DNA from: Clostridia bacterium
Lineage (GTDB): Bacteria > Bacillota > Clostridia > Christensenellales > UBA1242
Direction: 5' to 3'
Assembly (NCBI GenBank): GCA_017399515.1
Contig: JAFQBZ010000126.1
Coordinates: forward strand, 1-5,130
DNA length: 5,130 bases
A program made the position numbers and the translations under genes. Below the pieces are notes generated by a model. It searched no databases, had not been told where the DNA came from, and saw only the letters and a program-made list of their open reading frames with translations. Shown here piece by piece: positions 1-5,130 of this stretch. Each line of letters starts with the position of its first letter. Within the stretch, counting starts at the first letter, position 1.

Positions 1-1
1 C

Positions 2-166
2 GGTAACAGGAACAGCGGTGATTGCAACAGCGGTAACAGGAACAGCGGTAACAGGAACAGCGGTAACAGGAACAGCGGTGATTGGAACAGCGGTAACAGG
101 AACAGCGGTGATTGCAACAGCGGTAACAGGAACAGCGGTAACAGGAACAGCGGTGATTGGAACAAG
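2..166 (+). repeat. Tandem array of eleven 15-bp units inside the pentapeptide gene
   Basis: Eleven uninterrupted units are read as GGT-AAC-AGG-AAC-AGC (GNRNS) or GGT-GAT-TGS-AAC-AGC (GDCNS or GDWNS). Copies of each type are identical, except that the last unit ends in AAG instead of AGC. In unit shorthand the order is R C R R R W, R C R R W. The second block is the first with one R unit missing, so a higher-order duplication is visible. Base 1 (C) fits the end of a preceding AGC, so the array probably continues upstream. Units are multiples of three, so gain or loss of copies changes protein length without breaking the frame. There are no spacers, so this is not a CRISPR array. Confidence 0.95.
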
Positions 167-517
167 ACTTGTTTTTCCAATGGTTGCTTCAATACTGAAT
201 CACCAAAGATTTTCCTTTTCAACAAACCTTCTGATTGGACATATCAGGATTGGTTGAATTCTGATGCAAGATACATATTGAACTGCATCCCTTCCAATGT
301 CCTTGAATGGATTTGGTCTGATGACATGACTGATGAAGAAAAGACTGAACATCCTGAACACCAGGTGACAGGTGGATTCTTGAAGCATATTGAAAAGGAA
401 ACTGGAAGACAGATGTGGTGGGATGGTCTTTCTGATCACGAAAAAGAAATTGTTCTGAACCTTCCTAACTTTGACAAGGCTATTTTCAAAGAAATCACTG
501 GAATTGATGTTCAGTAG
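2..517 (+). CDS. Pentapeptide-repeat protein, 5'-truncated by window edge
   Basis: The frame starting at base 2 is open from the window edge to TAG at 515-517, giving 171 visible residues; the start lies upstream. Residues 1-55 are eleven 5-residue repeats of the form G-(N/D)-(R/C/W)-N-S. A degenerate repeat tail follows (CFSNGCFNTE), then a roughly 110-residue acidic C-terminal domain. Landmarks there are MTDEEK (from residue 109), TGGFLK (123-128), WWDGL (from 139), and LPNFD and EITGI near the end. Asn/Gly-rich pentapeptide arrays are known to fold as right-handed beta-helices. From memory, this repeat plus C-terminal domain recurs in Firmicutes phage proteins of unknown function. The ATG at 254 is in this frame but lies mid-domain, so it is not the start. 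The acidic domain might bind protein or mimic DNA, but nothing here shows that. The stop lies 17 bases before the helicase start, so co-transcription is likely. The frame is certain; the function is unknown. Confidence 0.85.
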   Translation, partial: GNRNSGDCNSGNRNSGNRNSGNRNSGDWNSGNRNSGDCNSGNRNSGNRNSGDWNKTCFSNGCFNTESPKIFLFNKPSDWTYQDWLNSDARYILNCIPSNVLEWIWSDDMTDEEKTEHPEHQVTGGFLKHIEKETGRQMWWDGLSDHEKEIVLNLPNFDKAIFKEITGIDVQ

Positions 518-534
518 GAAGAAGGTGATCCCAA

Positions 535-1977
535 ATGGAACTTTTTCCACATCAAAAAAGAGCATTAGAACAGACAGAAGGTCAGAACAGGGTTGCCTAT
601 TATTTGGACATGGGTCTTGGAAAAACCTTTGTTGGTGCTGAAAAGATGATTCAACTTGGTGCAAGTGTTGGTTTGGTTGTGTGTCAGAAATCCAAGGTTC
701 AAGACTGGATTGACCACTTCAAAAAATACTATGCAACACATGACAGGGATTATTGCTGCAAAGACCTGATTCTTGATTTGACCAATAAGAAACAGATGCA
801 GATTTTCCTGAATGAAGCAAAGGAAGCAACCACACCTGACTTCATTGAAGATGAATGGACAGGTCAGTCATACCGACAAGAAAACCTTTATCCATTTTAC
901 ATTGTAGGTGTCATCAATTATGAACTTGCATGGCGAAGAAAACAGTTGCTTCAACTGCAAGATTTCACCTTGATGTTGGATGAATCTTCCCTGATCCAAA
1001 ATCAGAAAGCAAAGCAGACCAAGTTCATTTTGCAGATGCAACCTGACAATGTGGTTCTTCTTTCAGGAACACCAACAGCAGGAAAATATGAAAACCTTTG
1101 GTCACAGATTCACCTGCTTGGATGGAACATCAGTGAAGATGTTTACAACAGACAATATGTCAATTGGGTAAAGGTTGACACAGATGGTTTCATTCACAAG
1201 GTTATTGATAAAGATGACCCATACAAGAATGTTGAAAGGTTAAAGTCAAAATTGCGTGAACATGGTGCAGTGTTCATGAAGACAGAAGAATGCTTTGACC
1301 TTCCTGATCAGACTTTCATCAATCAATTTGTTCCTACTACCAGGGAATATTTGAAATTCATGAAAGACTGCATCATCACCATTGACACACTGAATCTTCA
1401 AGAATTCCATGATGATTCAGATTATGAAGGAAAGGATGTCACACCAAGGGTGGAATTGGTTGGTGACACCACACTGACAAAAAGGATGTATGCAAGACAG
1501 TTGTGTGGTCAGTATTGCAAATATAAGTTGGAAGCATTCAAGGAACTGGTGGAAAGCACCCAGGACAGATTGATTGTCTTCTATAACTTCAATGCAGAAC
1601 TGGACATGCTGAAAAAGGTTGCTACATCCCTGGACAGACCCGTTTCAGAAGTCAATGGTCATTGCAAGGATCTGACTGCATACGAAACAGAAGAAAATTC
1701 AATCACCTTCATTCAATATCAAGCAGGTGCAATGGGATTGAATTTGCAAAAGGCAAACAAAATCATCTACTTCACATTGACTGACAAGTCTGAACTGTTT
1801 GAACAGTCCAAGAAAAGAATTCACAGAATTGGTCAGAACAATCCCTGCTTTTATTACATTTTGATGTGCAGGGGCAGTGTTGAAGAAGTCATTCTGAAAA
1901 CTTTGGAAATGCGAAAAGACTTCACAGATGAATTGTTCATGGAATATGAAAGGATGGAAAACACAGATGGAAAATAA
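535..1977 (+). CDS. SNF2-family phage DNA helicase/translocase
   Basis: This 480-residue superfamily 2 helicase has every core motif. They are the N-terminal PHQKRAL segment before motif I, motif I/Walker A MGLGKT (Lys30), motif II LDESS (Asp149-Glu150) and motif III SGTPT (177-181). The second RecA lobe carries RLIVFYNF (345-352), motif V GAMGLNLQ (398-405) and motif VI QSKKRIHRIGQ (424-434), with Arg428 and Arg431 as likely arginine fingers. The HRIGQ ending and the SGTPT motif place it in the SNF2-like branch. Motif II reads DESS rather than DEAH, which is common in phage members. Length fits the minimal phage form without accessory domains. Family members use ATP to translocate on or remodel DNA; in phage replication modules the role is presumed to be origin or fork unwinding, which is inference. 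The ATG at 535 follows AAGG at 522-525 with 9 bases between. The 3' end overlaps the transglycosylase by 11 bases. Confidence 0.95.
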   Translation: MELFPHQKRALEQTEGQNRVAYYLDMGLGKTFVGAEKMIQLGASVGLVVCQKSKVQDWIDHFKKYYATHDRDYCCKDLILDLTNKKQMQIFLNEAKEATTPDFIEDEWTGQSYRQENLYPFYIVGVINYELAWRRKQLLQLQDFTLMLDESSLIQNQKAKQTKFILQMQPDNVVLLSGTPTAGKYENLWSQIHLLGWNISEDVYNRQYVNWVKVDTDGFIHKVIDKDDPYKNVERLKSKLREHGAVFMKTEECFDLPDQTFINQFVPTTREYLKFMKDCIITIDTLNLQEFHDDSDYEGKDVTPRVELVGDTTLTKRMYARQLCGQYCKYKLEAFKELVESTQDRLIVFYNFNAELDMLKKVATSLDRPVSEVNGHCKDLTAYETEENSITFIQYQAGAMGLNLQKANKIIYFTLTDKSELFEQSKKRIHRIGQNNPCFYYILMCRGSVEEVILKTLEMRKDFTDELFMEYERMENTDGK

Positions 1978-2680
1978 CACAAGTTATGGAAGGAAGATGG
2001 TCAGAAAATCCCCATATAAGAAAAACACCAAAACAAGAAACTTCATGATTTATTCAGTCATTGTGCTGTTGATCGGTGTCCTTCTTGGATGTCTTATTTG
2101 GGGGTTGACACACAGAGAAAAGAACGAACCTGCAAGCAACAGACAGGAACTGATGGAAAATGTGATGCAGTTTGGTTCTTATGATGACAGAGTTTTTGAA
2201 CAGGAAGTTTCAAGGGATTGGGCAAGCGGTGACCTGAACTTTGTTCCACTGGATTGTGCAATGGACTATGAAACACAGGAATTTGTCTTTTACTTATCCG
2301 CAGGGTACAACATAGACTGGACACTGGTCATGGCATTGATACAGAAGGAATCTTCATTCAGACCTGATGTCATCACTGGTTCAAATGACTATGGGTTGAT
2401 GCAGATCAACAAAATCAATCATGAATGGTTGACTGACACCTTGGGTGTCACAGATTATCTTGATTCTGAACAGAATATCAGAGCAGGAATGTTTGTTTTG
2501 AGAAAACTGTTTGAAGAATACAAAGAACCTGAACTGGTGCTGATGTGTTACAACATGGGTGAAACAGGTGCTTCAAGACTTTGGGCAAAAGGAATTTATT
2601 CCACCAATTACACAGAAGACATCCTGGAAATTCAGAAAGGGTTCAAAGAACAATTAAGTGGAAAGGAAGGTACAAACTAA
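1967..2680 (+). CDS. Membrane-anchored lytic transglycosylase (SLT domain)
   Basis: This 237-residue protein has a basic N-terminus (Lys/Arg-rich, residues 9-24), one hydrophobic segment at about 26-47, and a C-terminal SLT lysozyme-like domain. The SLT signature is complete: catalytic Glu128 in ALIQKESSF, GLMQIN at 143-148 and YNMG at 195-198. Such enzymes cleave the MurNAc-GlcNAc bond of peptidoglycan to give 1,6-anhydro products. The topology predicts the catalytic domain outside the membrane, facing the wall. LLGC at 39-42 resembles a lipobox, but the hydrophobic stretch continues past the Cys, so a transmembrane anchor is more likely. The start at 1967 gives an 11-base overlap with the helicase and follows AGGATGG at 1951-1957. 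An in-frame ATG at 1928 would need a longer overlap and adds an unlikely N-terminus; the ATG at 1997 has an SD-like run too close to it. A wall-cutting enzyme within a DNA-metabolism operon is out of place by function. Confidence 0.9.
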   Translation: MENNTSYGRKMVRKSPYKKNTKTRNFMIYSVIVLLIGVLLGCLIWGLTHREKNEPASNRQELMENVMQFGSYDDRVFEQEVSRDWASGDLNFVPLDCAMDYETQEFVFYLSAGYNIDWTLVMALIQKESSFRPDVITGSNDYGLMQINKINHEWLTDTLGVTDYLDSEQNIRAGMFVLRKLFEEYKEPELVLMCYNMGETGASRLWAKGIYSTNYTEDILEIQKGFKEQLSGKEGTN

Positions 2681-3120
2681 TGAAGTTATGCAAACAGGCA
2701 GCACAAACAGATTGTGGTCAGAAGATTTGTTGTTTTGAATGTGATCAGAAGGCAACTTGTGAACTTGCTTGTCAGTTTGCTTCCAATGAAGGTTGTGAAA
2801 ACCTTTATGAAGAAGAAACTGCAATGCAGGCATTCAATGACAAAGCAATGACCATCATGAAGAACATTGCAGCATTGGACAAGCAGAAAAAAGCACTGGA
2901 AGAACAGGACAAGGAAGTCAGGGATGCATTGAAGAAGGTCATGGATGAATATGGAATCAAGTCCTTTGAAAATGACATTCTGAAAGTCACCTTTGTTGCA
3001 GAAACAACCAGGACTTCCATTGATTCAACCGAGTTGAAGAAAGATCATCCTGACATTGCTGCAAAGTATTCCAAGACTTCCAAGGTTTCTGCTTCTGTCA
3101 GAATATCGGTGAAGGAATAA
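2680..3120 (+). CDS. Gp157-like phage protein with Cys-rich N-terminus
   Basis: This 146-residue protein has two parts. Residues 4-39 hold eight Cys (4, 12, 17, 18, 21, 27, 31, 39), a pattern that suggests metal binding. Residues ~45-95 are a charged helical region, probably coiled coil, around LDKQKKALEEQDKEV. The C-terminal part (YGIKSFENDILKVTF, then a TTRTSIDSTELKKDHPDIA stretch) resembles the end of siphovirus Gp157 proteins, in which a short helix-strand unit follows a coiled coil. Gp157 proteins sit beside Sak4-like ATPases in streptococcal phage replication modules; their molecular function is poorly known. The family assignment is by eye and moderate. The start is the ATG of a TAATG junction sharing one base with the transglycosylase stop, with AAGGAAGG at 2663-2670 ideally spaced. 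Starting 99 bases earlier at 2581 would read deep inside the transglycosylase and give unrelated residues. Confidence 0.8.
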   Translation: MKLCKQAAQTDCGQKICCFECDQKATCELACQFASNEGCENLYEEETAMQAFNDKAMTIMKNIAALDKQKKALEEQDKEVRDALKKVMDEYGIKSFENDILKVTFVAETTRTSIDSTELKKDHPDIAAKYSKTSKVSASVRISVKE

Positions 3121-3281
3121 TGGATTGCAGGGATTGCAAGTCTTTCAAGTTCTGCATTGAAAGTTCAAGAATGTATGCTTGCACTTCCTTCAAACAGAAA
3201 GAAGGTGAAACATGGCAGCGGAAAAAAACTTTGAAAACAAAATCAAGAAATTCCTTGAAGAAAAAACCTGTTGGTTCTTGA
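3120..3281 (+). CDS. Small Cys-rich CxxC protein
   Basis: A 53-codon frame starts at the ATG of a TAATG junction with the previous gene. The first 30 residues have a compact Cys pattern, MDCRDCKSFKFC then RMYAC (Cys3, 6, 12, 21), suggesting a small zinc-ribbon-like or other metal-binding fold. The remaining residues are Lys-rich and overlap the start of the VRR-NUC gene by 70 bases. The AAGGA before the start lies only 3 bases away, which is weak, so translation may depend on coupling to the upstream gene. Tiny CxxC proteins like this are frequent in Firmicutes phage early regions. No specific function can be given. The alternative is an untranslated 91-base gap before the nuclease gene; the Cys spacing and TAATG junction favour a gene. 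Confidence 0.55.
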   Translation: MDCRDCKSFKFCIESSRMYACTSFKQKEGETWQRKKTLKTKSRNSLKKKPVGS

Positions 3282-3562
3282 AATATTGGGGTGGTGCTGC
3301 TTACACAAAAAGTGGCATCCCTGACCTGTTGGTTTGCTGCAATGGTTATTTCTTGGGAATTGAAGTGAAAGCACCAAATGGAAAACCTTCCCCTTTGCAG
3401 ATCCACAATTTGAAAAAGATTGATGAAGCAGGCGGTTTTGCAATTCTGCTTTATCCCAAAGACTTTGAGTTGTTCAAAAACTTTGTGGACTGTCTGATGG
3501 TTGGTGATGGTGAAAATGCACTTCACAATTATGATATTCTGAAAGGAAGGTGGTCAAATTGA
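3212..3562 (+). CDS. VRR-NUC domain nuclease
   Basis: This 116-residue protein is a stand-alone VRR-NUC domain, the PD-(D/E)XK-fold family also found at the C-terminus of FAN1. Visible active-site elements are Glu8 in the first helix (FENKIKKFL), Asp38 in GIPDLL (35-40), Glu51-Val-Lys53 in GIEVKAPNGK, and Gln63 in PSPLQ. This E...PD...EXK...Q arrangement is complete, so the enzyme should be active. Phage single-domain members are structure-specific or Holliday-junction-type endonucleases acting with divalent metal ions. In this operon a role in resolving recombination or replication intermediates is plausible inference. The ATG at 3212 follows GAAAGAAGGTG, with AAGG ending at 3205. The 3' end overlaps the next gene's TTG start in a TTGA junction, which suggests coupled translation. 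Confidence 0.92.
   Translation: MAAEKNFENKIKKFLEEKTCWFLKYWGGAAYTKSGIPDLLVCCNGYFLGIEVKAPNGKPSPLQIHNLKKIDEAGGFAILLYPKDFELFKNFVDCLMVGDGENALHNYDILKGRWSN
3543..3550 (+). promoter_or_regulatory. Strong Shine-Dalgarno deciding a TTG start
   Basis: AAGGAAGG lies eight bases before TTG at 3559, inside the 3' end of VRR-NUC. The same octamer at 2663-2670 serves the Gp157-like gene nine bases before its ATG. No ATG is available near the N-terminal SHSR motif of the nuclease, so this site supports TTG as the start. Confidence 0.75.
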
Positions 3563-5130
3563 TTGTATCACATAGCAGGATAGAATGTTTTGAAGGTTGT
3601 CCATATCGTTATGATCTGAAATACAACCAGGGAATCAAAACCATTCCACCTGATAATGCAGACAATGCTTTGTTCCTTGGAACAGCACTTCACACTGGTC
3701 TTGAAAAAGGTGTGGAAGCAGCAGTTCATGAATATTTCATGTCATATCCAGTCATCACAGATGCACACATCAATGAAGCAATGAAACTGGAATACATAAT
3801 TCCAAAGGCAAAAGCACTGATTCCTGATGATGGTGAATTTGAAGTGAAGATTGAAGATGATGACTTCATTGGATTCATTGACCTGCTTGTTCCTTCCAGG
3901 ACAGAACAGAAACTGAATGGTGAACATCAGATCCTTCCAAATGTTTATGACTTGTATGATTTCAAATATTCAAACAATGTCAGCAAATACAAGGATTCAC
4001 CACAATTGCACTTATACAAATATTTTTGGGAAAAGAACAATCCAGGAAAGGTGATCAGAAATCTTTATTTCCTGTTTGTTCCCAAAGTGAACATCAAGCA
4101 AAAGAAAACAGAAGATCTGTTTCAGTTCAGAAAAAGAATTCAGGATGAATTGCAGCAGGTTGAACCATCTGTTGTTCCCATTGAATATGATCCTGAAAAA
4201 GTCATTCAGTGGATGTGCAGTGTGAAGCACAGTTTGGAAGCAACAGAATTCCCTAAAAGCAAAAGTTGGTTATGCAACTATTGTGAATATAATGACTATT
4301 GTCAGAAAGGAAACGATTTTATGAATTTACCAAGTACAGAAAGAAGACAGGTTGGACAGACAACCAAAAGAAAGATTTGGATTTATGGTGCTGCTTTCAG
4401 TGGAAAGACAACCATGTTGGATGATGCACCAAACCCTTTGAACCTGAACACTGATGGAAACATCCAGTTTGTCACAATGCCTTATGTGTCCATCAAGGAT
4501 GAAGTCACTGTCAATGGCAGAATGACCAACAGAAAGTTTGCATGGAATGTCTTCAAGGACACTATTGCAGAACTTGAAAAGAAGCAGAATGAATTTCAGA
4601 CCATCATCATTGACCTGCTTGAAGACACCAGGGAAATGTGCAGAATTTACATGTATGACAGTTTGAACATTCAGCATGAATCTGACAGCGGTTTTGGCAA
4701 GGGTTGGGATATTATCAAGACAGAATATCTTTCCACTATGCGAAGATTCTTCAATCTTGATTATGAAAACCTGGTTGTGATTTCCCATGAAGACATTTCC
4801 AAGGACATCACCAAGAAGAATGGTCAGAACATCACAAGAATTGCACCAAACATTCAGGATGCTATTGCAAACAAGATTGCAGGCATGGTTGACATTGTTG
4901 CAAGGGTTGTGGTTGAAGATGATGACAGCAGAACCCTGAACTTCAAGCAGAATGAAGTGATTTTTGGTGGTGGCAGATTGAAGGGAATCACACAGACTTC
5001 CATTCCCCTGTCTTGGGATGCACTGATGGATGTTTATGATCAGGCAAACCAGTCCACAGAAACCCCTTCTGTTGCCCCACAGAAGCCGACTTCCACACGG
5101 GGAAGACGAACATCACAGAAGGAAGAAAAA
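3559..5130 (+). CDS. Fused Cas4/RecB-like nuclease and Sak4-like ATPase, 3'-truncated by window edge
   Basis: One frame stays open from 3559 to the right edge (524 residues visible, no stop). Residues 1-254 form a PD-(D/E)XK nuclease of the Cas4/RecB type. Its N-terminus is SHSRIECFEGCPYRY; the active site is His45 (GTALH), Asp108 (GFIDLL), Asp134-Phe-Lys136 and the QLHLY helix (149-153). Cys14 or Cys10 plus Cys239, Cys242 and Cys248 match the Fe-S cluster signature of Cas4/AddB nucleases. Residues ~270-490 form a RecA-like ATPase: Walker A GAAFSGKT (277-284), Walker B TIIID (Asp352), and VVISHED (406-412), as in Sak4/AAA_24 phage proteins. The tail from ~495 is Ser/Thr/Pro/Lys-rich and probably disordered. 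Family knowledge suggests resection by the nuclease and ATP-dependent, SSB-linked annealing by the ATPase. The start is TTG at 3559, eight bases after AAGGAAGG, in a TTGA overlap with VRR-NUC. GTG at 3550 is in frame but overlaps that SD. Met255 offers a possible internal start. Confidence 0.88.
   Translation, partial: MIVSHSRIECFEGCPYRYDLKYNQGIKTIPPDNADNALFLGTALHTGLEKGVEAAVHEYFMSYPVITDAHINEAMKLEYIIPKAKALIPDDGEFEVKIEDDDFIGFIDLLVPSRTEQKLNGEHQILPNVYDLYDFKYSNNVSKYKDSPQLHLYKYFWEKNNPGKVIRNLYFLFVPKVNIKQKKTEDLFQFRKRIQDELQQVEPSVVPIEYDPEKVIQWMCSVKHSLEATEFPKSKSWLCNYCEYNDYCQKGNDFMNLPSTERRQVGQTTKRKIWIYGAAFSGKTTMLDDAPNPLNLNTDGNIQFVTMPYVSIKDEVTVNGRMTNRKFAWNVFKDTIAELEKKQNEFQTIIIDLLEDTREMCRIYMYDSLNIQHESDSGFGKGWDIIKTEYLSTMRRFFNLDYENLVVISHEDISKDITKKNGQNITRIAPNIQDAIANKIAGMVDIVARVVVEDDDSRTLNFKQNEVIFGGGRLKGITQTSIPLSWDALMDVYDQANQSTETPSVAPQKPTSTRGRRTSQKEEK
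4306..4321 (+). promoter_or_regulatory. Possible internal ribosome binding site before the ATPase domain
   Basis: AAAGGAAA at 4306-4313 lies inside the coding frame, just after the last Cys of the Fe-S nuclease, and is followed with good spacing by an in-frame ATG at 4321 (Met255). That ATG falls at the boundary between the two domains. It could allow separate production of a free ATPase in addition to the full fusion. The site could also be chance, since Gln-Lys-Gly-Asn coding yields this sequence naturally. Confidence 0.4.

Noticed and set aside
2..166. CRISPR array
   Set aside because: The units are contiguous 15-mers without spacers and are translated as a pentapeptide repeat.
18..257. 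79-codon frame through the repeats (TAV-G repeats)
   Set aside because: It is a shadow of the repeat array in another frame. It ends at 257, while the frame from base 2 runs through the array into a well-formed domain and stops just before the helicase.
254..517. 87-residue protein starting at ATG 254
   Set aside because: This is only the 3' part of the frame that is open from base 2. Its ATG lies inside the C-terminal domain with no convincing ribosome binding site.
518..534. Promoter or terminator in the only intergenic gap
   Set aside because: The gap is 17 bases and holds only the helicase ribosome binding site; no hairpin or promoter boxes are visible.
200..664. 154-codon antisense frame
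   Set aside because: It covers the pentapeptide gene and helicase start on the opposite strand, has no recognisable motif, and reads as the complement of GAA-rich coding sequence.
1928..1966. Upstream ATG for the transglycosylase
   Set aside because: It would lengthen the overlap with the helicase to 50 bases; the ATG at 1967 gives a normal short overlap and a basic N-terminus before the membrane segment.
2581..2679. Upstream ATG for the Gp157-like gene
   Set aside because: The added residues come from the out-of-frame transglycosylase; the TAATG at 2678-2682 with AAGGAAGG before it is far better.
4327..4788. 153-codon antisense frame
   Set aside because: It lies wholly opposite the ATPase domain, whose Walker A and B motifs confirm the + strand frame.

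Overview
The window looks like part of the early, replication/recombination region of a tailed phage or prophage of a low-GC anaerobic Firmicute, probably a gut Clostridia host. The gene families point there: an SNF2-type phage helicase, a Gp157-like protein, a VRR-NUC nuclease and a Sak4-like ATPase, with strong AGGAGG-type ribosome binding sites. So do the codon habits: Arg is almost only AGA/AGG, Glu almost only GAA, and Ala mostly GCA. No structural, lysogeny or tRNA genes are visible, so virulent versus temperate cannot be decided. The host assignment is inference from style, not from a database match.

Layout, all on the + strand and almost gap-free. (1) 2-517: the 3' part of a pentapeptide-repeat protein that enters from the left edge; its first 165 bases are eleven in-frame 15-bp repeats. 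(2) 535-1977: an SNF2/DEAD-like helicase with all core motifs. (3) 1967-2680: a membrane-anchored soluble lytic transglycosylase (SLT). (4) 2680-3120: a small protein with a Cys-rich N-terminus and a Gp157-like coiled-coil body. (5) 3120-3281: a probable tiny CxxC protein. (6) 3212-3562: a stand-alone VRR-NUC nuclease. (7) 3559 to beyond the right edge: one long open frame, at least 524 codons, that starts at TTG. It joins a Cas4/RecB-like PD-(D/E)XK nuclease with a 4-Cys Fe-S signature to a Sak4-like P-loop ATPase. It is easy to miss because it lacks an ATG start and its stop lies outside the window.

Genes 2-7 overlap or touch (11-nt overlap, TAATG, TAATG, 70-nt overlap, TTGA). This implies one operon with translational coupling. 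No internal promoter, terminator or RNA gene is visible, and the only gap is 17 bases (518-534).

The helicase, two nucleases, Gp157-like protein and Sak4-like ATPase together resemble a DNA replication and single-strand-annealing recombination module: unwinding, end resection, then ATP-dependent annealing support. The gene content partly parallels the replication modules of streptococcal siphophages, but the order differs and the nuclease and ATPase are fused here. The transglycosylase is the functional outsider.

The sequence composition is also unusual. CpG is very rare outside the repeat array, AGCT appears to be absent, and GAG/CTC codons are nearly absent.
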